A DNA stretch of 61,057 nt from Massilia sp. Mn16-1_5 (GCF_004798585.1 NZ_PPXQ01000024.1:1-61057); one strand, 5' to 3'. Shown: positions 26,496 through 34,927, numbered from the stretch's first letter. The notes: generated by a model not told the origin, from the sequence alone. Translations and numbers: made by a program.

Positions 26496-27932
26496 TTACC
26501 AGCCGATGTCCTTGAACAGCTCCAGCGTCAGGTCGGTCGGCGCCGTGACCGCGTGGGTCAGGTCGGCGCTGATCGCCGGCTCCATCAGCTGGTTGCGGGT
26601 CGCGGTCGTGTTGTAGTGCGAGACCGACGAACCCGGCTGGTAAGGATCCGGGGTGAACATCGTGATGCGGCCCTGTGCATCGGCACCCGACAGCTGCGAC
26701 TTGGAACGCTGCAGCTTGGCCACGGTCCCGTTCGTGTTGCCGTTCGGCTTGGTCAGGCTGGCGGCGATCAGGGCGCCATCGGCTTGCGTCACGCGCACCG
26801 ACGGGATGGTGATCGACGCATCGGCGCCGCCCATGCCCGTCACCGCGCCGGGGGCGTTGTCGGCCACGATCACGCCGATCGCGCCGGCGTTCTGGGCGTT
26901 CTTGACCTTGACGGCGAAGCCGCAGGTGCCGCGGCTGACCAGGGCGATCTTGTTGCGCACGGCTTCGGCATTGGCGGCATTGAACGGGGTGCAGGCCGAG
27001 CCCGGGCTGTCCGACTGCAGGGCCACCTGGGCGACCTGGCCGGTCAGCGGCGACTTGTCCAGCTTCGGACCGAAATCGGCTTCGCCAACCGCGTACATGT
27101 CGCCGCTCGGCGAACGCGCGCCGGCGCCGACCACGCGCAGTTCGGCCGTGGCGGTCAGCACCGACGGCACGGCCGCGGTCACGCGCGGACCGGTCCAGGA
27201 CAGGCCCGAAGGCTTGAGCGAGGAAGCGGCGCGCTCGGCATTGGTCATGTTGACCCACAGCTTGCCGGTCGTGTTGTCGAGCAGGTAGTGGTCCCATGCC
27301 GACGGGTAGCCGGCGAAGGTTGCACCGGTCTGGCCGTTGGTGAAGGTCTGGAAGCCCAGGCCGTGGCCCATCTCGTGCAGCAGGGTGGCGACGAAGTCGA
27401 TGTTGCTGCCTTCGTTGGCGTCCAGGCCCAGGTAGAAGGAGCTGCCGGCCAGGCAGTTCGCCTTGCCCAGTTCGGAGTTGAAGCGGGCGTTGATCTGCGG
27501 GCCCGGCGTGTCCGAAATTTCGCTGCCGTACAGCTTGTTGGCCAGGGCGTAGGAGTACAGGGTGCCGGCCTTCGGCGCGCCCGGGAAGTCGGCGAACACC
27601 TGGGTGGCGCCGGCGCTGCCCAGCACGGCGCTGCTGGCGGTGCACGACAGCGGGACGAACTGTGCGTTGACGACGATCGGCACATTGCTGGTCAGGGTCG
27701 CGCCCCAGATGTTCGCCGCGTGGGTGAAGGCGATCAGGCGCTGCTGGCCGATGGTGGTGCCGGTGTTGCCGCCGACGGGGGTGGCCGGGGTCGGGTCGTT
27801 GAAACCGACGCCAGGCGCGTTCAGGTTGTTGATGACGATCTTGGCAGCTGCGTGAGCGGAGCCCATGCCGGCACAGGCAAGCGCCAGGGCCGCGGCCACC
27901 AGGGTCAGGCTTGGGCGCTTATTGGACTTCAT
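26496..27932 (-). CDS. Secreted PA-domain zinc metalloprotease
   Basis: This 478-residue protein has a signal peptide at 1-28 ('LTLVAAALALACAGMGSAHA'). A zincin active site 'LLHEMGHGLGF' lies near residue 183, an extended HExxHxxGF of the metzincin-like type. A protease-associated (PA) domain at about 270-410 includes 'KIALVSRGTCGFAVKVKNAQ' and 'GAIGVIVADN'. A conserved 'LMEPAIS' segment follows. The protein should be secreted and degrade protein, with the PA domain positioning substrate. It is the second gene of an operon: its ATG lies inside the last codons of the upstream small exported protein (14-bp overlap) after a GAGGAG ribosome site. Confidence 0.88.
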   Translation of the reverse strand: MKSNKRPSLTLVAAALALACAGMGSAHAAAKIVINNLNAPGVGFNDPTPATPVGGNTGTTIGQQRLIAFTHAANIWGATLTSNVPIVVNAQFVPLSCTASSAVLGSAGATQVFADFPGAPKAGTLYSYALANKLYGSEISDTPGPQINARFNSELGKANCLAGSSFYLGLDANEGSNIDFVATLLHEMGHGLGFQTFTNGQTGATFAGYPSAWDHYLLDNTTGKLWVNMTNAERAASSLKPSGLSWTGPRVTAAVPSVLTATAELRVVGAGARSPSGDMYAVGEADFGPKLDKSPLTGQVAQVALQSDSPGSACTPFNAANAEAVRNKIALVSRGTCGFAVKVKNAQNAGAIGVIVADNAPGAVTGMGGADASITIPSVRVTQADGALIAASLTKPNGNTNGTVAKLQRSKSQLSGADAQGRITMFTPDPYQPGSSVSHYNTTATRNQLMEPAISADLTHAVTAPTDLTLELFKDIGW

Positions 27933-28341
27933 GCTGGTGCTCCTCGGAATGCTTGGTCACAGGGGTGGTCAGGGCGGCTTCGGCAGCGGTCTTGCCGTGG
28001 ATGCAATCGGCTTCGAGCTTGCCGTCGGCGGTGCGGTGCACGACCGAGTAGGACACCGACTCTTCGTCGACGTGGGCGGCGGCGATGCCGTTCTGCTGCA
28101 GGCGTACGACGCCGGTAGCCGGGGCACCGGCAGCCTGGCGCGCTGCCTTCTGGGCGGCGCGGTCGGCGGCGCGCAGCTCGTTCAACTGCTTTGCTTCGGC
28201 GGCGGTTGCATTGCGGATCTTGCCCGTGCGCTGATCCTTGGCGACGACCTGGCCTTCCTGGCCGGCGGCGAAAGCCGAACCGGCGAGCGCCAGCGCCCCG
28301 ATGGCGACGACGCTACGCAGCGTGATTGCTGGAATGTGCAT
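27919..28341 (-). CDS. Small exported protein coupled to the PA-domain metalloprotease
   Basis: This 140-residue protein has a signal peptide ('ITLRSVVAIGALALAGSAFA'). An Ala/Lys/Arg-rich middle ('LRAADRAAQKAARQAAG') is probably helical, and 'LEADCIHGKTAAEAAL' carries the only Cys. The acidic/His tail is 'KHSEEHQHEVQ'. I do not recognise a family. The stop lies 14 bp inside the protease gene, so the two are made together. A role as secretion partner, inhibitor or metal-delivering helper of the protease is possible but not shown. The ATG at 28341 is preferred to an upstream in-frame codon because it places the signal peptide at the N-terminus. Confidence 0.75.
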   Translation of the reverse strand: MHIPAITLRSVVAIGALALAGSAFAAGQEGQVVAKDQRTGKIRNATAAEAKQLNELRAADRAAQKAARQAAGAPATGVVRLQQNGIAAAHVDEESVSYSVVHRTADGKLEADCIHGKTAAEAALTTPVTKHSEEHQHEVQ

Positions 28342-28462
28342 GTTTTCTTGTCTCTCGGAAAAATGAACTTCGATCGGTGTTTCCTGTCGTGCCGGTCTTG
28401 GTGCCGGTTGCAAATAAGAATAGCCGAGGCAACAATCCGGCAGACGAAATGTTGTTAAAAAT

Positions 28463-28468
28463 ATTATA
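28463..28468 (-). promoter_or_regulatory. Candidate -10 element for the protease operon
   Basis: A perfect TATAAT reads on the minus strand, about 120 bp upstream of the small exported protein's ATG, in a clearly AT-rich stretch (28440-28510). No good -35 hexamer stands 16-18 bases upstream. The rest of 28342-28606 shows no gene. Confidence 0.35.
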
Positions 28469-28606
28469 TTGTTATGGGCTTAAAACGGCATATATTATTT
28501 GGCTCATACTCTGAAAAAGCAGAGGCCGCTTTGCATGCGTGAAGTGTTGTTTTCGCCCAAAGACCAGCTCGCCTGGACCGGAAATGCGCTGCCGCCAACG
28601 AGGACC

Positions 28607-30145
28607 TCAGAGCGCCAGCGCCCCTTGCCGCGTGGCGATCCACTCGTCCAGCAGCGCCGCGCTGCCGGGCGCCAGGTGCAGCCCCAGCTTGGTACGGCGC
28701 CACAGGATGTCGGCGCTGGCGCGTGCCCATTCGTGCTGCATCAGGTACTCGATCTCGGCCGCATACAGCCCGGGCACCACCTCAGGGCCCATGTCGGCCA
28801 GGCAGTTTCGGCGTGCCAGCAGCGTATGGACGCGGGTACCGTAGGCGCGCAGGTAGCGCTCCAGCAAGGGCGCCGGCAGCCAGCCGTAGCGGCCGGCCTG
28901 GCGCGTGCTCCAGGCGGGAAATTCCAGCACGCCGCGCTTGTCGGGACGCGGACCGTAGAGATCGCCGCCCGGCAGGCAGGCGCGCTCGGTCCAGGCCGGC
29001 ACGGCGCGTCCGAGCGCCGAGCAGATCCAGTCCACGGCCTGCTCGGCCAGCTTGCGGCTGGTCGTGATCTTGCCACCGAAAACGGACAGCAGCGGCGCCC
29101 CGGCCAAGTCGGGCTCCAAGCGGAAATCGCGCGTGGCCTTCGCCGCGCTGGCGGCGGCATCCTCGACCAGCGGGCGCACCCCGGCATAGCTCCACAGCAC
29201 GTCGGCAGGCGTCAGCTGGCGCCGGAAGTAGCGGTTCACCAATTGGCACAGGTAGTCGATTTCATCAGCGCTGATCGCCACCTTGTCGAGGTCGCCCCGG
29301 TAATCGACGTCGGTGGTGCCGACCAGGGTGAACGCCCCCTCGTAGGGCAGCGCGAACACGATGCGTCCGTCCGGGTGCTGGAAGATGTACGCGTGCGGAT
29401 GCTCGAACAGGCGCGGCACGACGATGTGGCTCCCCTTGATGAGGCGTAGGGCCTGCCCGCCCGGGGCGTTGGTGGCGCCGAGCAGGAAACGCGCGGCCCA
29501 GGGACCGGCGGCGTTCACCAGGCAGCGCGCCGTGACGTGCAGGTGACGGCCCTCAGATTCCAGCGTGGCGCTCCAGCCGTCGGGATGGCGCTGCGGCCGG
29601 GTGCAGCGCGCCCGGGTGAGGACGACGGCGCCCCGCTCGTGGGCGTCCAGCGCGTTCAGCACCACCAGGCGGGCGTCGTCGACCCAGCCGTCGGAATACA
29701 TGAAGCCGTGCGTGAACTGCGGCTGCAGGCAGTCGCCGGCGGGATGGCTGCGCAGGTCGAGCGCATGCGAGCCGGGCAGGAATTCGCGCCGCGCCAGGCG
29801 GTCGTAGAGGAACAGGCCGGCGCGGATCAGCCAGGCGGGCCGCGCTCCGGCGTCATGCGGCATGATGAAGCGCAGCGGCCGCATGATATGCGGCGCGCTG
29901 CGCAACAGGGTCTCGCGTTCGAGCAGGGCTTTACGTACCAGGCCGAATTCGTAATGCTCGAGGTAGCGCAGGCCGCCGTGGATCAGCTTGCTGGAGGCCG
30001 AGGAGGTGTGCTGGGCCAGGTCGTCCTTTTCGCACAGCACGACGCGCAGGCCGCGCCCGGCAGCGTCGCGCGCGATGGCGGCGCCGTTGATGCCGCCGCC
30101 GACGATCAGCACGTCGCATTCGTAGCGCTTGGGTTGTTCGTCCAC
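28607..30145 (-). CDS. glpD: Aerobic glycerol-3-phosphate dehydrogenase
   Basis: This 512-residue flavoenzyme oxidises glycerol-3-phosphate to dihydroxyacetone phosphate and passes electrons to quinones at the inner membrane. The FAD-binding 'CDVLIVGGGINGAAIARD' lies near residue 10. It is followed by 'SSASSKLIHGGLRYLEHYEF' and 'VSISADEID'-like sequence, with the family stretches 'LVGTTDVDYRGDLDKV', 'LWSYAGVRPLVED' and 'LLSVFGGKITTSRKLAEQAV'. The start is GTG, placed 5 bases after a perfect AAAGGAGG ribosome site. The frame runs further upstream, but that extension has no such signal. No glpF, glpK or glpR neighbours are present, so it is an isolated gene here. Confidence 0.93.
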   Translation of the reverse strand: MDEQPKRYECDVLIVGGGINGAAIARDAAGRGLRVVLCEKDDLAQHTSSASSKLIHGGLRYLEHYEFGLVRKALLERETLLRSAPHIMRPLRFIMPHDAGARPAWLIRAGLFLYDRLARREFLPGSHALDLRSHPAGDCLQPQFTHGFMYSDGWVDDARLVVLNALDAHERGAVVLTRARCTRPQRHPDGWSATLESEGRHLHVTARCLVNAAGPWAARFLLGATNAPGGQALRLIKGSHIVVPRLFEHPHAYIFQHPDGRIVFALPYEGAFTLVGTTDVDYRGDLDKVAISADEIDYLCQLVNRYFRRQLTPADVLWSYAGVRPLVEDAAASAAKATRDFRLEPDLAGAPLLSVFGGKITTSRKLAEQAVDWICSALGRAVPAWTERACLPGGDLYGPRPDKRGVLEFPAWSTRQAGRYGWLPAPLLERYLRAYGTRVHTLLARRNCLADMGPEVVPGLYAAEIEYLMQHEWARASADILWRRTKLGLHLAPGSAALLDEWIATRQGALAL

Positions 30146-30304
30146 GGGGCCTCCTTTGGAATCGCAAACCGATCCAGTGTATGCCGCCTCCACGCCCCCA
30201 TGTTCGCATGGATCAAGGGGCCCTGTATGCGTCTGTCCGGGCCGCAACGGTTCGACCGGCCTGTGTAGAATTGGGGCCATGAGAACGACGAACCGATTTC
30301 CCTG

Positions 30305-30922
30305 ATGGCCCAGCAACGCGCCTGGGTGCGCATGCCGTCGGGCAAACGCCTGGACTTGCTGAACCCGACCCCTTTCGACTGGGACGACGCCGACCTCGCG
30401 CTCGGCCTGGCCCGCACCTATCGCTGGGGCGGGCACTCGGCCTGGCCGCTGCCGCTCTCGGTGGCCCAGCATTCGATCACGGTGATGCTGCTGCAGCGCG
30501 CCGCCCTCGGCCGCGTCGATCCCCTGCTGGAACTGCGCGAACTGCTGCACGACGCCGAGGAAGGCCTGCTCGGCTTCGATGCCTTGTCGGTGATCAAGCC
30601 CTTCCTCGGCGAAGGTTTCCGGGAATTGAGCAAACGCCTGGAACAGGTGGTCTTCCTGCGCTACGGTCTGCCCTCGTGGACGGCGCTCGACCACGCCCGC
30701 CACAAGCGCGCCGACCGCCTGGCCGCGGCCAGCGAAGCCGTGCACGTGGCCGGCTGGTCGCCCGAGGAAGTGCGCAGCACCCTCAAGATCCAGGCCGCCG
30801 TGCTGCAGGAAGATCCGCTGGTGGCCCTGTACGGCGGCACGCCCTGGGAACCCTGGCCGCCGGCGCTGGCCTGCGAGCGCTTCCTGGAACAATTGCGGCG
30901 CCTGACGACGGCGATGCGCTGA
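30305..30922 (+). CDS. HD-domain phosphohydrolase-like protein
   Basis: This 205-residue protein starts 'MAQQRAWVRMPSGKRLDLL'. It carries an HD-type metal site: 'VAQHSITV' near residue 57 (first His), 'LLHDAEEGLLGFDA' near 80 (His-Asp) and a later Asp in 'KRADRLAAASE'. This resembles YfbR-like nucleotidases. It should hydrolyse a phosphate ester of a nucleotide, but the substrate cannot be stated. It is first of a three-gene run with a small exported protein (19-bp gap) and a sirtuin. The ribosome site is weak. Confidence 0.8.
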   Translation: MAQQRAWVRMPSGKRLDLLNPTPFDWDDADLALGLARTYRWGGHSAWPLPLSVAQHSITVMLLQRAALGRVDPLLELRELLHDAEEGLLGFDALSVIKPFLGEGFRELSKRLEQVVFLRYGLPSWTALDHARHKRADRLAAASEAVHVAGWSPEEVRSTLKIQAAVLQEDPLVALYGGTPWEPWPPALACERFLEQLRRLTTAMR

Positions 30923-30941
30923 ACACGGAGAATCAGACGCG

Positions 30942-31313
30942 ATGAAACGCCTGCCCAGCCTTGCCGCAGCCCTCGTCTTCGCATGCGCCATCCCGGCCCG
31001 GGCCGCCTGCCCCGTGGCCGAGCACCTGATCGACGCCTATGGCATCTCGTTTTCCGGCTTCGGCAAGCCGCTGCCGAAAGCCGGGCGTCCGCAGCTGCAT
31101 GGCGCGCGCGCCGCGGACCTGGTCGTGGTGCGCCTGCCGAACCGGAAGGGCAATGTGTCCGACGGTTTCCTGCATTCGGCCCTGGTCGACAAGGGCAGCG
31201 GGACGGTATGGATACGGCGCAAAGGCGGCTTCGTCCCGGTCGACGAATGGTATGGCCCCGTGAAGCTGAAGGCGCCGGACCTGGCCGGCTGCGCCGTCGA
31301 GGCGTATCGATGA
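30942..31313 (+). CDS. Small exported protein of unknown function
   Basis: This 123-residue protein has a signal peptide at 1-22 ('LAAALVFACAIPARA') followed by a mature domain with two Cys ('AACPVAEH' and 'LAGCAVEAY') that could form a disulfide in the periplasm. No family is recognised. Its stop overlaps the sirtuin start (ATGA), so it belongs to the HD-protein / sirtuin transcript. Codon use is like its neighbours, which supports it as a real gene. Confidence 0.7.
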   Translation: MKRLPSLAAALVFACAIPARAACPVAEHLIDAYGISFSGFGKPLPKAGRPQLHGARAADLVVVRLPNRKGNVSDGFLHSALVDKGSGTVWIRRKGGFVPVDEWYGPVKLKAPDLAGCAVEAYR

Positions 31314-32143
31314 ACGCATCGATGCACGACGCCCTCGAACAGGCTGCCCGGCAGCTGCAGGATGCCGAGGCACTGCTGGTCTGCGCCGGCGCCGGCATGG
31401 GCGTCGATTCCGGCCTGCCCGACTTTCGCGGCAGCCAGGGTTTCTGGCAAGCCTACCCTGCCCTGCGCGCGTCCGGCATCGTGTTTCACGAGATCGCGAA
31501 TCCGGCCGCCTTCGAGGCCGATCCCCTGCTCGCCTGGGGTTTTTATGGCCACCGCCTCCAGCTATACCGCAACACGGTGCCGCACGCCGGCTTCGGCATC
31601 CTGCGCGAACTGGCAGCGAACATGCCCGGCGGCGTCTTCGTTTTCACGAGCAATGTCGACGGCCAGTTCCAGCGCGCCGGTTTTGCCGAAGACCGCATTG
31701 TCGAATGCCACGGTTCGATCCACCGGCTGCAATGCACCCGGCCTTGTTCCGATGCGACGTGGGCGGCGGATGCCTTCGTGCCCGTCATCGACGCCGCCGC
31801 CTGCCGGCTGCGCTCGGCGCCACCCACCTGCCCGCAGTGCGGGGCACTGGCCCGGCCCAACATCCTGATGTTCAATGACGGCGCCTGGATCACCGGCCGG
31901 ACCGATGCCCAGTACGCGCGGCAGCAAGCGTGGCGCCAGGGCGTACGCAAGCTGGTGGTGGTCGAAATCGGCGCCGGCGTCGACATCCCGTCGGTGCGCC
32001 GCATGAGCGAAGTGCAGGACGCGCCCATCGTGCGCATCAACCCACGCGCGCCGCAGCTCGGCCGCCATCCGGGTGTTGCTATTTCGCTCACGGGATTGGA
32101 AGCGCTCAGCGCACTGCAGAGTTTGATATATCGCAAACTCTGA
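31310..32143 (+). CDS. Sir2-family NAD-dependent deacylase (sirtuin)
   Basis: This 277-residue protein should remove acyl groups from lysine, using NAD+ and giving nicotinamide. Motifs are NAD-binding 'GAGMGVDSGLPDFRG' near residue 26, 'TSNVDGQFQRAGF' (usual TQNID), catalytic His in 'VECHGSIHRLQC' near 133, and a structural zinc site 'CTRPC' (about 142) and 'CPQC' (about 173). 'VEIGAGVDIPSVRRMSE' covers the second NAD contact. The ATG overlaps the stop of the preceding small exported protein; an alternative ATG lies 12 bases downstream. Unlike many sirtuins, the usual GTS motif near the C-terminus reads 'EIGAGVDI', so substrate class is uncertain. Confidence 0.9.
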   Translation: MNASMHDALEQAARQLQDAEALLVCAGAGMGVDSGLPDFRGSQGFWQAYPALRASGIVFHEIANPAAFEADPLLAWGFYGHRLQLYRNTVPHAGFGILRELAANMPGGVFVFTSNVDGQFQRAGFAEDRIVECHGSIHRLQCTRPCSDATWAADAFVPVIDAAACRLRSAPPTCPQCGALARPNILMFNDGAWITGRTDAQYARQQAWRQGVRKLVVVEIGAGVDIPSVRRMSEVQDAPIVRINPRAPQLGRHPGVAISLTGLEALSALQSLIYRKL

Positions 32144-32176
32144 CACTCAAGTCATTGATTTAAATAGGAATGCACT

Positions 32177-32310
32177 GATATCCACAAGAATTGTGGATAA
32201 CTGTGTGGAAAAGCACCACTTGACAAGCCGCAAGCGCAGTATTGATGCGGGTTTCAACAAAATGCCCATTCTGAAGGCAGAAATTGTGCCCTTTAAAATC
32301 AATGGCTTGC
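32177..32310 (+). repeat. Twin intergenic element, copy A (downstream of helicase gene)
   Basis: This 134-bp stretch aligns end to end with 34664-34797, which has the same length; by hand count about 70% of positions match. The best-kept blocks are GATATCCACA at the start, ATAACT.TGTGGAAAAG, ACTTGACA, ATGCGG..T.CAACAA..TGCCCATTC in the middle, and AAATCAATG.CTTGC at the end. It lies between the converging sirtuin and helicase genes. No coding frame fills it. Function is unknown; conserved non-coding RNA, replication-linked DnaA site or mobile-cassette boundary are all possible. Confidence 0.75.
32179..32200. promoter_or_regulatory. Paired DnaA-box-like palindrome in element A
   Basis: TATCCACAA at 32179-32187 and TTGTGGATA at 32191-32199 form a perfect inverted repeat around GAA. 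TGTGGATAA at 32192-32200 is an exact DnaA box (TTATCCACA on the minus strand). The left arm, ATATCCACA at 32178-32186, differs from the box by one base. A further one-mismatch copy, TGTGGAAAA, follows at 32204-32212. DnaA binding is an inference from the match. Confidence 0.5.
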
Positions 32311-32404
32311 ACGAACTTGCGCGGGGTCTACAGCAGGCTTATCAGTAAATTCCTACAAAGTCCTACAACGGGGGATAAGTCAGCCTTGTCACCCCTGCGC
32401 TCGC

Positions 32405-34486
32405 TTATTTCCATGCATTCCTGGCCCGATCGCGCACCAGCATCCTGACGCTATCGGGCATCGGCTTTTTCAGCTGCGCCTTGTCGGCCGTAATCCAGAC
32501 GCACTCCTCGAAATGCTTGAGCATGGCGGGCGTCAGGAAGCGCGTGCGCGAGGCATACACGTGGCGGTCGCCCATTTGCGCCTGCTGCTTGATGAAGAAG
32601 CGGTTCGGCACCACCAGGTGCAGGTGTTCCTTGGCGCGCGTCATGGCCACATACAGCAGGCGCCGCTCTTCCTCGATTTCCTCGGCGCTGCCGGTGCTCA
32701 TGTCCGAGGGAATGCAGCCGTCGACGACGTTCAGGACGTGCACCGACTTCCACTCCTGCCCCTTGCTCGAATGGATGGTCGACAGGATCAGGTAATCCTC
32801 GTCCAGCAGCGGCGGGCCGGCGCGGTCGCTGGTCGCCTCCGGTGGATCGAGCGTGATCTCGGCCAGGAAGTGTTCGCGGCTGCCGTGGCCGGCGGCGAGC
32901 TGGGCCAGCTGGGCGACGTCGGCCGCGCGCACCGCGGCATCGTCGTGCAGGCGTTCCAGGTGCGGCTGGTACCAGTCGCGCACCAGTTCGATGTCCGCCG
33001 GCCAGCGCAGCCCAGGCCTGCGCAGTCTCCGGTACAGGGTAACGAATTCCTGCCAGTCGCCCTGGCTCTTTCCCGGCGGAGTAAAGGCTTCGACGGCATC
33101 GAGCGCTTCCGGCGCCTCGGCCACCGCGTCGAGCAGGCGCGTGGCGGTGGCCGGGCCGATGCCGGGAATCAGCTGCAGCACCCGGAAACCGGCCATCCGC
33201 CCGTTCGGATTCTGGGCGAAGCGCAGCACGGCCAGCACGTCCTTGATATGCGAGGCTTCCAGGAATTTCAGGCCGCCGAACTTGACGAAGGGGATGTTCC
33301 GGCGCATCAGTTCGAGTTCCAGCGCCGCGCTGTGGCTGGCCGCGCGGAACAGCACGGCCTGGGTCGTGAGCTTGATGCCGGCCTCGCGGTGCTCGAGGAT
33401 GCGGTTGCAGACCCAGCGCGCCTGTTCGGCTTCGTCGGGAATCAGCACCATCTGCGGCAGCTGGGTCGCCACCTTGTCCGTCCACAGCGTCTTCGCATGG
33501 CGCTCGAGCGCGGCCGCAATCACCGCGTTCGAGGCGTCGAGGATGGGCTGCGTGGAGCGGTAGTTGCGGTCCAGCGTGATCACCTCGGCCGGCTGGCTGA
33601 ACTGGCGCGGGAAATCGAGGATGTTGCGCACCGTCGCGCCGCGGAAGGAATAGATCGACTGGGCGTCGTCGCCGACCACCATCACGCCTTTTCCGTCCGG
33701 CTTCATCCCACTGATGATGGCGGCCTGCAGCCGGTTGGTGTCCTGGTACTCGTCGACCAGCACGTGGTCGAACAGGGAACCGATCTCGGGACCGAGTTCC
33801 GGGTCCGAGGCCATCTCGGCCCAGAACAGCAGCAGGTCGTCGTAGTCGAGCACGTTCTGCTCCTGCTTGGCGTCGACATAGGCGCCGAACAGGCGCTTCA
33901 GGTCCGCTTCCCATTCCACGCACCAGGGAAAGGTACTTTGCAAGACCTGGTCCAGCGGTTCGCGCGCGTTCACGACCCGCGAATAAATCGACAGGCAGGT
34001 GCCCTTCAGCGGGAAGCGCTTGGCGGTCTGGGTCAGGCCGATCTCGTGGCGCACCAGGCCCATCAGGTCTTCGGAATCGCCGCGGTCGTGGATCGTGAAG
34101 GATTCGTCGAGGCCGATGTGGCCGGAAAACTCGCGCAGCAGGCGCGCGCCGATGCTGTGGAAGGTGCCGGCCCAGGGCAGGGTTGGCGTCCCGGCGCTGC
34201 TGCTCTTCAGGATGCGCTGCAGCACGTTGCCCGCACGCTGTGTCATCTCGTTGGCGGCGCGCCGCGAAAAGGTCAATAACAGGATCCGCTGCGGATCGGC
34301 GCCCGACAGGATCAGGCGCGCCACCCGGTGCGCCAGCGTATTGGTCTTGCCGGAACCGGCGCCCGCCACGACCAGCAAGGGGCGGCTGTTTTCCGCACCG
34401 ATGTCATGCTCGACTGCCGCGCGCTGCTCGGGGTTGAGACTGGCGAAAGGATCATCAATAGGGGGAACGGCTGCGGCAACGGACAT
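32405..34486 (-). CDS. UvrD/Rep-family ATP-dependent DNA helicase
   Basis: This 693-residue SF1A helicase should unwind DNA 3' to 5' in repair or replication restart. Motifs in order are 'LNPEQRAAVEHDIG' (Q motif), Walker A 'VVAGAGSGKTNTLAHR' near residue 40, 'TFSRRAANEMTQRAGN', Walker B 'VDEYQDTNRLQAAII' near 247, 'VGDDAQSIYSFRGAT', 'LDRNYRSTQPILDASN', 'LSTIHSSKGQEWKSV' and 'LLYVAMTRAKEHLHL'. A helix-hairpin-like 'PGIGPATATRLLDAV' sits in domain 2B. The ATG at 34486 is preferred to a TTG two codons upstream. A good LexA box lies 28 bp upstream, indicating SOS control. Both flanks carry related 134-bp elements. Confidence 0.93.
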   Translation of the reverse strand: MSVAAAVPPIDDPFASLNPEQRAAVEHDIGAENSRPLLVVAGAGSGKTNTLAHRVARLILSGADPQRILLLTFSRRAANEMTQRAGNVLQRILKSSSAGTPTLPWAGTFHSIGARLLREFSGHIGLDESFTIHDRGDSEDLMGLVRHEIGLTQTAKRFPLKGTCLSIYSRVVNAREPLDQVLQSTFPWCVEWEADLKRLFGAYVDAKQEQNVLDYDDLLLFWAEMASDPELGPEIGSLFDHVLVDEYQDTNRLQAAIISGMKPDGKGVMVVGDDAQSIYSFRGATVRNILDFPRQFSQPAEVITLDRNYRSTQPILDASNAVIAAALERHAKTLWTDKVATQLPQMVLIPDEAEQARWVCNRILEHREAGIKLTTQAVLFRAASHSAALELELMRRNIPFVKFGGLKFLEASHIKDVLAVLRFAQNPNGRMAGFRVLQLIPGIGPATATRLLDAVAEAPEALDAVEAFTPPGKSQGDWQEFVTLYRRLRRPGLRWPADIELVRDWYQPHLERLHDDAAVRAADVAQLAQLAAGHGSREHFLAEITLDPPEATSDRAGPPLLDEDYLILSTIHSSKGQEWKSVHVLNVVDGCIPSDMSTGSAEEIEEERRLLYVAMTRAKEHLHLVVPNRFFIKQQAQMGDRHVYASRTRFLTPAMLKHFEECVWITADKAQLKKPMPDSVRMLVRDRARNAWK

Positions 34487-34513
34487 GAGCAAATGGCAAG
34501 GAGCAAATAACGC

Positions 34514-34533
34514 AACTGTACATTTGTCCAGTA
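34514..34533 (-). promoter_or_regulatory. LexA (SOS) box upstream of the helicase gene
   Basis: On the minus strand the site reads TACTGGACAAATGTACAGTT. It has the CTG-N10-CAG core and matches 15 of 20 positions of TACTGTATATATATACAGTA. It lies 28 bp from the helicase ATG. A TTGCTG hexamer just upstream and TGTACA within the box could form a promoter, so LexA would block RNA polymerase directly. uvrD of E. coli is SOS-controlled, which fits. Confidence 0.65.
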
Positions 34534-34663
34534 AGGCTCAGCAAGCCTATTTTGCACTCGGCCATTTGTACCTTGTGGCAAAAAAGTTGCGAAAGCGTAG
34601 AGAGAACTTCGTGTACTACGCGATCCTCACGGGCTAAGTAGCCGTAACTAAAGAACTTTTCCG

Positions 34664-34797
34664 GATATCCACAAAGTCTGTGAATAACTTTGTGGAAAAG
34701 GCGGGACTTGACAGCCCGAAATGCTGTCCGCATGCGGCTTACAACAACTTGCCCATTCGACGGGCAGCGTCGAACCCACTAAAAATCAATGACTTGC
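34664..34797 (+). repeat. Twin intergenic element, copy B (upstream of helicase gene)
   Basis: This 134-bp partner of 32177-32310 is in the same orientation, about 2.49 kb away. Its palindrome is imperfect: TATCCACA (34666-34673) and TGTGAATA (34679-34686), followed by TTTGTGGAAAAG. Together the copies place the helicase gene and its LexA box between direct repeats. The surrounding gene-free stretch 34487-34927 otherwise shows only the LexA box and an A-rich tract near 34838-34853; I see no coding frame in it. Confidence 0.75.
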
Positions 34798-34927
34798 GAG
34801 ATCATGTGCACAACCATCCCGAATACGGTCAAAGATAAAAAAAAGAAATTAATGTGCATAAGCGCAGCGCATGTTTTGCAACAAACGTGCAGTTTTGACA
34901 TCGAAAAGAGCTAACGTCCGGAAACAT

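Noticed and set aside
30200..30206. ATGTTCG resembling half of a GlpR operator upstream of glpD
   Set aside because: Only one half-site, no inverted partner, and no glpR nearby; a heptamer match is expected by chance.
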